In this document: piece by piece, positions 8,776-16,187 of the stretch | Numbering within the stretch: position 1 is the stretch's first letter | How the letters are laid out: each line of letters begins with the position of its first letter | NCBI RefSeq assembly: GCF_002573715.1 | Contig: NZ_PDHM01000009.1 | Span: forward strand, 146,950 to 210,949 | Direction of reading: 5' to 3' | DNA length: 64,000 nt | Origin: Paenibacillus sp. EZ-K15 | GTDB taxonomy: Bacteria; Bacillota; Bacilli; Paenibacillales; Paenibacillaceae | Program-made: the position numbers and the translations under genes | Notes under the pieces: model-generated | What the model was told of the DNA's origin: nothing | Database searches by the model: none | Seen by the model: only the letters and a program-made list of their open reading frames with translations

Positions 8776-9009
8776 CTACTCTGTCTCATAGGTATCATTG
8801 TTCTCTCGAATCACTTCCATAAACTCCAGGACAATCGTTGATATGGCATCCTCTTGAGGCATATAGATATATTGACTAATTCTCAATATATCGTCTTTGT
8901 ATAAATCAATGAGTTGCAGAATGGCTTGATCATCATTCTGCTTTGCAGCTTGCAGCAAAGTCATGAATTCGCGATCTGAAATAACTTTTGGATCATTTTT
9001 CTTTTCCAT
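8776..9009 (-). CDS. Sigma region 2-like small protein (HTH_16/RsoA-like half of a split sigma factor)
   Basis: A 77-residue protein whose core (SDREFMTLLQAAKQNDDQAI, then LIDLYKDDILRISQYIYMPQ and EDAISTIVLEFMEVI) matches the helical HTH_16 type found in Tn916 Orf8, and resembles RsoA, which supplies the core-RNA-polymerase-binding part of the two-protein sigma factor SigO-RsoA in Bacillus. It overlaps the end of the upstream region-4 gene by 49 bp in another reading frame and has a GGCGGTGA ribosome-binding site inside that gene, so the two are almost certainly made together. Family reading is fairly sure; the exact partner function is inferred. Confidence 0.7.
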   Translation of the reverse strand: MEKKNDPKVISDREFMTLLQAAKQNDDQAILQLIDLYKDDILRISQYIYMPQEDAISTIVLEFMEVIRENNDTYETE

Positions 9010-9302
9010 CGGTTCACCGCCTGTTGAGAGATATGGAGCTGCTTGGCTACTTCCGCTTCAGTGAGGTCTTCTATGAAGAGTTTATATATAATGGTTCTCC
9101 CTTGCGGGGGCAATGAATCCAGTAATTGACCAATCCAAATGCGGTCATCGGATCTTGCATGAAATGAGCCTGTCTGCACGGTACTAAAATCAGGGTACGG
9201 CGTTTCTCGTTTTCTAAGCTTTTTAGCCTGATATTGTATTCTCCAACCAATTCGATAAATTTCTGTTTTATAGCGTTCGTATGCTGTTATATGCTTCTTC
9301 AT
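8961..9302 (-). CDS. Sigma-70 region 4-like protein (promoter-binding half of a split sigma factor)
   Basis: The protein has 113 residues. The C-terminal half (about 60-110) reads LLDSLPPQGRTIIYKLFIED followed by LTEAEVAKQLHISQQAVNRW, a sigma region 4 helix-turn-helix that would contact the -35 element. No region 2 is present in it; that part is on the next gene. The basic N-terminal segment (1-45) has no recognised domain. The start ATG follows AGGAGGGA. The promoter upstream carries a LexA-type palindrome, so expression is probably induced by DNA damage. Paired region-4/HTH_16 genes of this kind run conjugative-transposon and bacteriocin/holin genes in other Gram-positives, but no such target lies nearby. 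Confidence 0.72.
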   Translation of the reverse strand: MKKHITAYERYKTEIYRIGWRIQYQAKKLRKRETPYPDFSTVQTGSFHARSDDRIWIGQLLDSLPPQGRTIIYKLFIEDLTEAEVAKQLHISQQAVNRWKRKMIQKLFQIANS

Positions 9303-9374
9303 AACGCATCCCTCCTATGCCTGTCTATAATCGTATTCATCATTTAGGGGAAAAAGAGAAGTTAACGAACCACA

Positions 9375-9429
9375 AAAATAAGAACGTTTGTTCTTATTTT
9401 ATTATACCATTTTTTACATCTATTGTGAA
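9375..9429 (-). promoter_or_regulatory. Promoter with LexA/SOS-type operator for the split sigma factor
   Basis: On the minus strand: -35 TTCACA (9424-9429), a 17-bp spacer and a perfect -10 TATAAT (9401-9406). Immediately downstream, covering the expected start of transcription, lies a perfect palindrome with 11-bp arms AAAATAAGAAC/GTTCTTATTTT around a 4-bp centre (9375-9400). Its core GAAC-AAAC-GTTC fits the Bacillus LexA box (GAAC-RNRY-GTTC). Repression by LexA is inferred from the match and position. Confidence 0.75.
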
Positions 9430-9480
9430 ATGGTACTCTATAAGTTGAACTATTGAATCCACTCATAAAAAGGACAAAAG

Positions 9481-9519
9481 AAAAAGGACAGCTCCGATAA
9501 AGACCGAGCTGTCCTTTTT
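9481..9519 (-). terminator. Terminator of the DUF4127 gene
   Basis: A perfect 14-bp stem (AAAAAGGACAGCTC paired with GAGCTGTCCTTTTT). It lies just past the minus-strand DUF4127 gene and separates it from the split sigma-factor operon. Confidence 0.88.
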
Positions 9520-9529
9520 CATTCTCATG

Positions 9530-11242
9530 TTATTGGAGTGTGACCTTAGGATTGAGCGTGATCTCAAAGGCGCGCCACCAGATGAAATCAGGATTGTCAT
9601 AAACCAGCGAAGCACTGCTGTATTCTGCCAATGTCCACGAACACCCCTTTATTTGTTTGACATTGCATGTCGGAGCGGAGGTGCCAATCAGGAAAGCGTC
9701 CCTTCCGGCCAGCGTTGTTTGGTGGATCTGCATTTGATCTCGGAGGATCGTGAACACTTGCTGGTAAGCTGATTCTGTGTTAAAGAGACGCATGTTTTGA
9801 TCAGCGAACGAGGCTTGAAGATTATCGTATCGGATATTGCTTGGAGTTCTGGAATAGCTTCGGACATCGACGACAGCAAGCCTCTTATAATAGTAATCCT
9901 TCAAAAATCGTTTAAAGAGTAGTGACCCATGAGCGTTAACGGCCGTATTCAACTCGGAGGCAGAGGTCTCTGATACCAAATAAGCGTATCTCGCTTGCCC
10001 CATGCCAAGCGAGATGCCCATAAGGTTCCCGGCAGTGTTCCATGCACTATAACCTAATAGGCGTCCCGTATACTGGCTGTCTAGCAGCGCTTCCGTTACC
10101 GTTGGATTGGCAGAGCCTTTCCCGGTGAAATCCATAACCACAGTTGCTACGAAGTTTGTTCCATTGGCATGGATACGGCTTACGGCACTGGACACCTGTG
10201 TTTCGTCTGTGATTGCCAGAATTTCAATGTTTGGTGTGCAAGTGACATATTGGCCGCCAACAATATCAATATGACGAAGAATATTCTGATGTACAGTCAT
10301 GTATTCATAGTTGTTGATGATCGTGGATCCATGAGGACCGTAATATTGCACCGAAATTTGCGTTTTGCTGCCTTCTCGATGCAATTGATTAGCCATCCGT
10401 GCTACCAGAGAATGACCCAAGCCATCTGCATCAGGCAATATAATGGCACGATTCGGATTTTGCCCCTCGCAACCGCCGAGATAACGATCGATGTAGTTCT
10501 CCACAAATTTAATTTCATTGATTTGCACACCTTCTATTTTCGCATCGTCCACTCCAACGGCCAGGAAATCAATATAGCCCTGACGTACCAGCCTGTCCAA
10601 TACATAATGATTGGTTTTAAACTTATGTTGCCTTGTGTTGTAGTAATGGGTTTTATTGAATTGGACGGTATCGCCCAGCTCGGTGCCATCACTGGATACA
10701 TTATAACCGTTCAAAATATCGCTGAAGTCTGTATATTTTTTGCGAGCTATACCCATGAAACTGCGAGACTCGGTGTACGCATTATAAGAGAGTCCCTCCA
10801 CATAAGTGGTCGTAGCGAGTCGCAAAATGGTATCAAACACATAGATTGGCTTGCTGGGATAATGCTGTTTAATCTCGCGGATTAGGTCAAGCAAGTCTGT
10901 TGTCCCTGAATCATAATGGGGATACGTCCCTCCTGCGCTTGTTCGCAAACGTCTACTACCGATTAACCCCCCATAAACGAGCATATCGATAGAAATAATA
11001 AACCCCTGGACGGAAGAGGCATGACTCAATATGAACTGACGAATATCCTCCGGTTTACCAAAAGTAGGTGCGGAGGTGCCTATAAGTTGGCTGCCAGAAG
11101 CTTCTGCGACCGAATCGATTCGGTTACGAATATCTGCAGCAGTAGGAGTTATCAGGTTCAAGCCCGAAGCTTGTCCCAATTTGATTACATCATCAAGGTT
11201 TACCGGGCGATCATCCAAGGGTACATACAATACATTTTTCAT
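9530..11242 (-). CDS. DUF4127 family protein
   Basis: A 570-residue protein with the hallmark opening KNVLYVPLDDRPVNLDDVI of the DUF4127 family, whose function is unknown. Other visible motifs are ISIDMLVYGGLIGSRR (about 85-100) and a catalytic-looking ILPDADGLGHSLVARM (about 270-285). It has no signal peptide or membrane segment, so it is probably cytoplasmic. AAGGAGAG precedes the ATG. It has its own terminator and no co-transcribed neighbour. A 238-codon antisense frame within it (10169-10885) is a shadow. I can offer no reaction. Confidence 0.85.
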   Translation of the reverse strand: MKNVLYVPLDDRPVNLDDVIKLGQASGLNLITPTAADIRNRIDSVAEASGSQLIGTSAPTFGKPEDIRQFILSHASSVQGFIISIDMLVYGGLIGSRRLRTSAGGTYPHYDSGTTDLLDLIREIKQHYPSKPIYVFDTILRLATTTYVEGLSYNAYTESRSFMGIARKKYTDFSDILNGYNVSSDGTELGDTVQFNKTHYYNTRQHKFKTNHYVLDRLVRQGYIDFLAVGVDDAKIEGVQINEIKFVENYIDRYLGGCEGQNPNRAIILPDADGLGHSLVARMANQLHREGSKTQISVQYYGPHGSTIINNYEYMTVHQNILRHIDIVGGQYVTCTPNIEILAITDETQVSSAVSRIHANGTNFVATVVMDFTGKGSANPTVTEALLDSQYTGRLLGYSAWNTAGNLMGISLGMGQARYAYLVSETSASELNTAVNAHGSLLFKRFLKDYYYKRLAVVDVRSYSRTPSNIRYDNLQASFADQNMRLFNTESAYQQVFTILRDQMQIHQTTLAGRDAFLIGTSAPTCNVKQIKGCSWTLAEYSSASLVYDNPDFIWWRAFEITLNPKVTLQ

Positions 11243-11366
11243 TGGTCAACTCTCCTTATATATGGTTTGATAGGCCTTCATATATATAGGTAAATTTTCC
11301 ATTCCGTTTACAACCACAAATCAATTATTTTTTTCAATCCAATCTTCCAAACCGTTCAAGCGATTG

Positions 11367-11566
11367 GTGGAGCACCGATATTTTTTTCAATCTATTATTA
11401 TTGGCATCATCTTTTTGAACGGCGTGATCATTGTCGCCGAAACGTACAGCGCGAGTCAGTTCCTGGCCTACTTCGACAAAATCATCGACTCATTAATCCG
11501 GTCGTTGCCTGCTTTAACGGCGTGCTCGGGTTAACGCTGCTTATATGTGAGCCTATGCTTATTTAA
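11367..11566 (+). pseudogene. Remnant of a membrane-protein gene, frameshifted
   Basis: In the 490-bp gap before the lipoprotein gene, one frame reads IIGIIFLNGVIIVAETYSAS and on to DKIIDSLIRSLPALTA before a stop at 11532. A second frame continues the sense as FNGVLGLTLLICEPML up to a stop at 11564. The join suggests one lost base near 11511-11516, and a run of seven T near 11381 may hide another frameshift. No intact start, ribosome-binding site or full domain is present. The codon choice and hydrophobic pattern look like real coding DNA that has decayed. I do not recognise the family. Confidence 0.35.
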
Positions 11567-11641
11567 CCGCGTATGATCAAAAGGAGGAATATTACAGTTT
11601 TCGCTGCACTGAGGCATCCGAAGGTAAATTTTCAGCTTTAT

Positions 11642-11696
11642 TTAAGTATTCGTTAAGAAATTGGACCATGGAATGGTAAGATATGTTCCTTATACT
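11642..11696 (+). promoter_or_regulatory. PhoP-type direct-repeat promoter of the small lipoprotein gene
   Basis: Half-sites TTAAGT (11642), TTAAGA (11653) and GTAAGA (11676), then TATACT (11691-11696) starting 15 bp after the start of the last half-site. Spacing is 11 and 23 bp, one base more than in the other three copies. The predicted transcript starts about 25 bp before the gene's start codon, which fits. Confidence 0.5.
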
Positions 11697-11729
11697 TTCC
11701 TTCAGAGAGTACATAAGGAGGCAGTCGGG

Positions 11730-12047
11730 ATGGGATCCATACATCATGCGAAACGGAACATTAGGCTTACTATGGTATGGCCAGCAATCATAGTATTGGT
11801 TGGTGTCTTGCTACTATCGGGGTGCGCAGAGTTCAAGATTTCTGGTGAAGATACCCGGATTGAGAATCGAACCATTGGAGGGGCGGCAGCAGCCAATAGA
11901 AACTCATCGATGGCACCAGCATCCTTTCTCGAGCAATTATGGGGGGAAATATCAGACGGGGTGACGAATCGCACCAGAAAAATGACAGGCAGGCAAACGC
12001 CGGGCCATACCCTATCCGAAGCGAGTTGGCGTATGGAGGTACGATAA
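11730..12047 (+). CDS. Small predicted lipoprotein, function unknown
   Basis: The protein has 105 residues. A basic N-terminus and hydrophobic stretch end in the lipobox VLLLSGC, so the mature protein begins with a lipid-modified Cys at about residue 33 and sits on the outer face of the membrane. The mature part (about 70 residues) has no domain I know; it is Ser/Ala/Arg-rich with a short ASFLEQLWGEISDGVTNRTR segment. I chose the ATG at 11730 because AAGGAGG lies before it; the frame is open for 23 further codons upstream without a good start. It is a single-gene transcript with a repeat-type promoter upstream and a terminator downstream. Confidence 0.6.
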   Translation: MGSIHHAKRNIRLTMVWPAIIVLVGVLLLSGCAEFKISGEDTRIENRTIGGAAAANRNSSMAPASFLEQLWGEISDGVTNRTRKMTGRQTPGHTLSEASWRMEVR

Positions 12048-12140
12048 TGTAGGGAAGACGGCTAATTGTGAAATGGCTGCAGAAATCATTTTAACGAGAT
12101 CTTCTCGTGAATGTAGACGGCAATAAGAGAATTAGGATGG

Positions 12141-12166
12141 GCTCCTTTCCTGGAAGGGAGCTTTTT
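12141..12166 (+). terminator. Terminator after the small lipoprotein gene
   Basis: GCTCCTTTC pairs with GAAGGGAGC (one G-U pair) around a 3-nt loop, then five T. Confidence 0.7.
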
Positions 12167-12169
12167 GTT

Positions 12170-12197
12170 TTGATTTTGGAACCTATTGTCTTATAAT
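12170..12197 (+). promoter_or_regulatory. Predicted sigma-A promoter of the beta-propeller gene
   Basis: TTGATT (12170-12175), a 16-bp spacer and a perfect TATAAT (12192-12197), about 45 bp before the likely start codon. Confidence 0.5.
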
Positions 12198-12240
12198 AGC
12201 GTTTACATGATATATGCTTGTAAGGGAGAGGATGGTTTCT

Positions 12241-14445
12241 GTGAGTTTACGTGTACCGATTCGAAAGCGACTAATTATCGGAATAACGGCAGCTGTCTGT
12301 ATTTCACTTGTTGGGCAACCGGCTCAGGGTACACAGGTGAGCGCTCGTATCGTAGTCGCCGAAACTGCTGGAGGCTTTAAATCCGGTCAGCATGTTACGA
12401 TTCAGCAGAAGACTGCTCTGTTCCCTAATGAACTTACCAAGAACAGCCATCTTGCAGATCTTAAGATAAGTTATTATGGCACGAAGGGAGAACCCTTCCG
12501 GATTAGCTCTGTGAAGGGTGATATGGCATTTATCGAATCCGAGATATGGGGGAAATTGTGGCTCCCGACATGGTATTTGACCAAGGAAGCAGCACAAAGT
12601 AAAGAGATTTCGCCGGTCTCGCTTCAAATGCGCAGTAGTGGCAGTCTATTTCTTGCCCCCGGAAGCGGGCTTAAATGGCCGGTAGCCGCAAGCGGAACGT
12701 CACTCACTGCCGTAGCGCAGTGGAAGGACTGGTACGGTGTGCTCCTGAGTCCTTCTATCTGGATGGAGGATAACCAGGGCTATCTTCCTGTAATGATGTG
12801 GGTACAGGGGAAAGACATAATAAGCAAGAAGACGATGCCTGACGACCTTCTCGATGGGAATTCCGAAGTATCAACGGACGTGGTGCGCAGCTTGACGGAA
12901 TTCCTCTTCAAAAAAGGAACGACTTCCGCTTATGTGAAAAAGCTGCTCGGTGAGCCGCAGGTGAGGGAGACATCACGGAATCAGGAGTATGACTCTAATA
13001 AACCGATGATCCTCGGTGAGACCTGGAGATATGAGCTGCGGGATGTGTTTTTTACAGCCACCTTCTCACCGTCCGGAAAGCTGACGGCTAGTGAATGGGT
13101 GACTCCTGCTCGTTCCAACTTTTCCGTTATACCGCCGCTGAAGACGATCGAAGCTGAGCCAGACTGGCGAAATCAGGGCAATCTGAATTTCACCTTCCTG
13201 CTTGAGGCAAACGAGGACGTCCTGCTCCTCAAGGGGGATGATGGCGGATACAGCGGGATGCATGATAATTCATCCTTGTATGCAATAGATCGTCGTACCG
13301 GCAAGAAGCTGTGGCAGGAGGATGCGGGATTTGGCTGGTATACGGCTGTTACGGATAAGGAGCAGGAGCATGTCACGATGTTCTCGGCTTATGATCCCGT
13401 CATTAAAAAGTACCAAGCCAGGGTGCGGCATATCCGGTTATCCGATGGAAAAGTGTTATGGGAGGTTAAGCCGAAGAACGAGTTTGGCCTTACCATGACG
13501 GCTGCGCAAGACACGGTAGTTCTGGATGAACCGCTCGATCTGAACCAGACCAAAAGCGTACTGAGCGTTTTGGATCAGGAAAACGGAAAGTTGCGTTGGA
13601 AAAAGACGTTGTCCGGGGAATACCGCTTGTTAAACCAAAGTACGAATGACCCGTATGTGCTCATTGAACAGAACGGACGCCTTGATGCGTATGATCCTGT
13701 AACCGGTAAAACAGCATGGAATATCAAGTTCGGGAACAAGGTAATGGACGATCCGACCCGAAATCCGTATTTTACCGGTGGCTATCGCTACGATCCGGTA
13801 TCTCCTGCGGATATGACAACAAGATGGATGCTGCTTGGCAAGGAGTGGGTTCTGCTCAATACGGAAACCGGCGAGCGCGAAGGCGTGTATCCAGCACGTG
13901 AGATGGAACGTTTCGAGGTGTTGAATGAGCGATATCTATTAGTGCAGCGTGCGCTGAATGGGGAGTATTTCAGCGGGGCGACCGCTTACGAAAGCGTGTT
14001 GTATGATCGTCTGGAAGATCGGGAATTATGGTCCGTGAAAGGCAAGGCCGCCCGCGGCGTCATCGAGGGAGAGCGAGTCTACCTTACCTTGAACGGCATG
14101 CCGGCAGCGGTGGATAAAGAGACCGGCAGCGTAATATGGAAGGTGGACACCACTTCCAAAGTCAATGACGATCTGTCCCATCTGGTTGCCAGCAGTTATG
14201 GAATACTGGATCAGTACCTGCTTCTGAGCTTGGGAAGCGATCTTGTGGTGCTGAACAAGGAAGATGGCAGAGGCTTGGGAAGATTGCATAACGTGATTAC
14301 CGGCAACGTGGATTTGCGAGAGCAAAATGCCAGAAACGGTGCGCTGAACGTGACGGATCATGAGGTGTTGGTCGGAACAGTGAATGGAGCGTTCATTCGC
14401 TATGATGCGGAAGAATTAAAGGCTCGTCTGGATGAGCTGCTATAG
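12241..14445 (+). CDS. Secreted PQQ-type beta-propeller repeat protein
   Basis: The protein has about 734 residues. A basic start and hydrophobic stretch (RLIIGITAAVCISLVGQPAQ) form a signal peptide. The first 280 residues look like SH3-like wall-associated modules without a clear match. From about 320 there are repeated blades of the PQQ-like/pyrrolo-quinoline type: SLYAIDRRTGKKLWQ, VLDQENGKLRWKKTL, LDAYDPVTGKTAWNIKFG and AVDKETGSVIWKVDT. Such propellers often act as binding or scaffold domains; no dehydrogenase partner is present, so an enzyme role is not supported. Start choice is uncertain: GTG 12241 fits the GGGAGAGG site best, while ATG 12232 or 12214 are alternatives. Confidence 0.75.
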   Translation: MSLRVPIRKRLIIGITAAVCISLVGQPAQGTQVSARIVVAETAGGFKSGQHVTIQQKTALFPNELTKNSHLADLKISYYGTKGEPFRISSVKGDMAFIESEIWGKLWLPTWYLTKEAAQSKEISPVSLQMRSSGSLFLAPGSGLKWPVAASGTSLTAVAQWKDWYGVLLSPSIWMEDNQGYLPVMMWVQGKDIISKKTMPDDLLDGNSEVSTDVVRSLTEFLFKKGTTSAYVKKLLGEPQVRETSRNQEYDSNKPMILGETWRYELRDVFFTATFSPSGKLTASEWVTPARSNFSVIPPLKTIEAEPDWRNQGNLNFTFLLEANEDVLLLKGDDGGYSGMHDNSSLYAIDRRTGKKLWQEDAGFGWYTAVTDKEQEHVTMFSAYDPVIKKYQARVRHIRLSDGKVLWEVKPKNEFGLTMTAAQDTVVLDEPLDLNQTKSVLSVLDQENGKLRWKKTLSGEYRLLNQSTNDPYVLIEQNGRLDAYDPVTGKTAWNIKFGNKVMDDPTRNPYFTGGYRYDPVSPADMTTRWMLLGKEWVLLNTETGEREGVYPAREMERFEVLNERYLLVQRALNGEYFSGATAYESVLYDRLEDRELWSVKGKAARGVIEGERVYLTLNGMPAAVDKETGSVIWKVDTTSKVNDDLSHLVASSYGILDQYLLLSLGSDLVVLNKEDGRGLGRLHNVITGNVDLREQNARNGALNVTDHEVLVGTVNGAFIRYDAEELKARLDELL

Positions 14446-14514
14446 CCTGTTTTTATCGATGGATGATGAGGTAAAGGTGTTGAACGCATGGAATAAAAAA
14501 GATGAATTAGCGAT

Positions 14515-14558
14515 AAGCGTCCCTGGTGTGGTAACAGATGCTGGGGGCGTTTTTTGGT
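14515..14558 (+). terminator. Terminator after the beta-propeller gene
   Basis: CGTCCC pairs with GGGGCG (with a G-U pair) across a loop of about 20 nt, followed by six T. Confidence 0.55.
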
Positions 14559-14600
14559 TTACTTTTGATGAACTTAAGAAATAACTTGTTAAAATTTACC

Positions 14601-14663
14601 TTGACTCCATTTGAAAATAATGTAATTATAAATATATCGAACGGATATATCAAATAGATATAT
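14601..14663 (+). promoter_or_regulatory. Promoter and three-part operator of the padR gene
   Basis: TTGACT (14601) and AATTAT (14624) form a plausible promoter with a 17-bp spacer. Directly downstream, ATATATC (14632) and GATATAT (14644) form an inverted repeat with a 5-bp centre, and a second GATATAT lies at 14657. Symmetric AT-rich sites of this type are typical autoregulatory operators of PadR-family repressors. Confidence 0.55.
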
Positions 14664-14685
14664 AATATGGAAAGTGGTGATTACC

Positions 14686-15231
14686 TTGCTGGAATACATT
14701 CTCCTCGGCATGCTGATGGAAGGAACGATGAGCGGCTATGATCTTAAGAAAACAATCGACAGCACTGTGGGCACTTTCTACAAAGCGAGTTACGGAAGTC
14801 TTTATCCTGCGCTCAAGAGACTCGCAGAGAAGGACATGGTTACGCTGACCGAGACGGATAACAGTAAGAACAAGAAGCTATATACACTGCTGCCTAGCGG
14901 TCAAAAGGCTTTTCTCGACTGGTTGTCCGGACCGATGCAGACGGGGCGCAATGAGCAGCTGATCCGCATATTCTTTTTTGATTATTTGGATGAAGACCTT
15001 CGTCAAAAACGATTGGCTGAGTACATATTTAAGCTGGATCAGGAAATTCACATGCTTGAGGCGGTGCAGAACGTCGTGACTGGAGAATTGGCCGAGATCG
15101 AACATCCGGAGAATTATTACTATCGGGTATCGGTTCTGGCGTATGGATTGAACCATTTTCAGATGGAACGGCAATGGCTGAAGGATATTATGGAGAGGAA
15201 GGATCTGAACCATGTCAAACCTGAAAACTAG
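14686..15231 (+). CDS. PadR family transcriptional regulator
   Basis: The protein has 181 residues. The N-terminal winged helix (LEYILLGMLMEGTMSGYDLK, then YKASYGSLYPALKRLAEKDM and LYTLLPSGQKAFLDWL) is a classic PadR domain, followed by a C-terminal Vir-type dimerisation helix (about 95-175). PadR proteins are usually repressors released by a small molecule or stress. I chose the TTG at 14686 because AAGTGGTGA lies 5 bp upstream; the GTG at 14674 overlaps that site. It overlaps the CPBP protease gene by 20 bp and is translationally coupled to it, so the membrane protease is its likely target and partner gene. Confidence 0.88.
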   Translation: MLEYILLGMLMEGTMSGYDLKKTIDSTVGTFYKASYGSLYPALKRLAEKDMVTLTETDNSKNKKLYTLLPSGQKAFLDWLSGPMQTGRNEQLIRIFFFDYLDEDLRQKRLAEYIFKLDQEIHMLEAVQNVVTGELAEIEHPENYYYRVSVLAYGLNHFQMERQWLKDIMERKDLNHVKPEN

Positions 15232-15961
15232 GGTTTCTTTTTCACAAAACCGCCCGGTTTTAACTGTTATCATTATCGAGGTACTGCTGTTATTAGCCGT
15301 ATTTGCCGCCGGAGCTTACGCCACGATTAAAGAGTTGAGTTATACTTCGCCTGTGCTGATCTCATTTATCCCGATCGCGCTGGTGTTGATAGTGTACTTT
15401 ACATGGAAAAAGAAGTGGAATGCGCTCGGTTTCCATAAGCTCAGCAGTATTCCAGCCAACGGTTGGGTCTACTATTCTCCCTTGCTCCTTATTTTGATTG
15501 TCATCTCGCTCAAAGGAATGCGCGATATTAGCGCTTCGGAGGTCCTGTTCTTTATCTTCTTTACCCTGCTCGTTGGTTTTGTGGAGGAGAGCATCTATCG
15601 GGGATTGATTCTGAAGACACTGCTGCCCAAAGGCATTACGACCGCGGTCATCACCTCCAGCATCCTGTTCGCAGTCACGCACGTACTGAACGTCTTATCA
15701 GGGCAGGATGCAATCCAAACGATTTTACAGATTGTATACGCTCTGCTTATAGGCGCTGTACTGGCTCTGCTGATGGTGAAGAACAAAAATATCATTCCTT
15801 TGATTCTATTCCACTTCCTTCACAACTTTATCCAGTTTGTCGGTAATGACAATAGTGATGCCTTTATCGGTTATGATTTATTGATCCTACTGGTGTTGGC
15901 CGTCCATTGTGTCTGGCTGTCTTTATCTTTGAGAAAACCTCCGGTATTAGTTGTAATGTGA
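15212..15961 (+). CDS. CPBP family intramembrane metalloprotease
   Basis: A 249-residue membrane protein with about seven hydrophobic segments. The CPBP (Abi) signature is present: FVEESIYRGLILKTLLP with the paired Glu and the Arg, FAVTHVLNVLSGQD with its His, and LILFHFLHNFIQFVG with a third set of His/Asn. The family includes Rce1-like proteases and bacteriocin self-immunity proteins. The substrate is unknown. It shares a transcript with the overlapping padR gene. Confidence 0.85.
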   Translation: MSNLKTRVSFSQNRPVLTVIIIEVLLLLAVFAAGAYATIKELSYTSPVLISFIPIALVLIVYFTWKKKWNALGFHKLSSIPANGWVYYSPLLLILIVISLKGMRDISASEVLFFIFFTLLVGFVEESIYRGLILKTLLPKGITTAVITSSILFAVTHVLNVLSGQDAIQTILQIVYALLIGAVLALLMVKNKNIIPLILFHFLHNFIQFVGNDNSDAFIGYDLLILLVLAVHCVWLSLSLRKPPVLVVM

Positions 15962-16002
15962 TTGCAGGGGTATTTAGACGGATACGGTTCTATAAAAAGT
16001 CA

Positions 16003-16047
16003 TAAAAAAAACGGATGAAACGTTAATTAACGTTCATCCGTTTTTTT
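16003..16047 (+). terminator. Strong terminator after the padR-CPBP operon
   Basis: A long stem (AAAAAAACGGATGAA with ATCCGTTTTTTT, plus inner AACGTTAATTAACGTT). Symmetric A- and T-runs mean it can work on both strands. Confidence 0.88.
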
Positions 16048-16106
16048 GACTTGAACTGCTGCTGGGAGAAAATTTCCCACGAAGCACATTTTGCAAGAAT
16101 TTAACA

Positions 16107-16165
16107 TTGACTTTGGTAGGGATTAGAAGTTACTATAGCAGTGAAATGTACTTAAACGTTTAAGT
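16107..16165 (+). promoter_or_regulatory. Promoter and LacI-type operator of the maltodextrin operon
   Basis: TTGACT (16107-16112), an 18-bp spacer and TACTAT (16131-16136). The perfect 16-bp palindrome ACTTAAACGTTTAAGT (16150-16165) lies just past the expected start of transcription, where a bound LacI-family protein would block it. Its 14-bp core recurs exactly before the regulator gene at 21480. Confidence 0.8.
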
Positions 16166-16187
16166 GATTAGAAAAGGGGGAGTATTC

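Noticed and set aside
8776..9302. Split sigma genes as part of an integrated Tn916-like element
   Set aside because: The small proteins resemble Tn916 Orf7/Orf8 types, but there is no integrase, transfer gene or attachment repeat around them.
10169..10885. 238-codon plus-strand frame inside the DUF4127 gene
   Set aside because: Antisense shadow; the DUF4127 frame has family motifs, a good ribosome-binding site and a terminator.
14574..14600. TTAAGA and TTTACC before the padR gene as a fifth PhoP-like site
   Set aside because: Spacing is 15 and 6 bp, not in the 11-bp phase, and no matching -10 box lies at the right distance.
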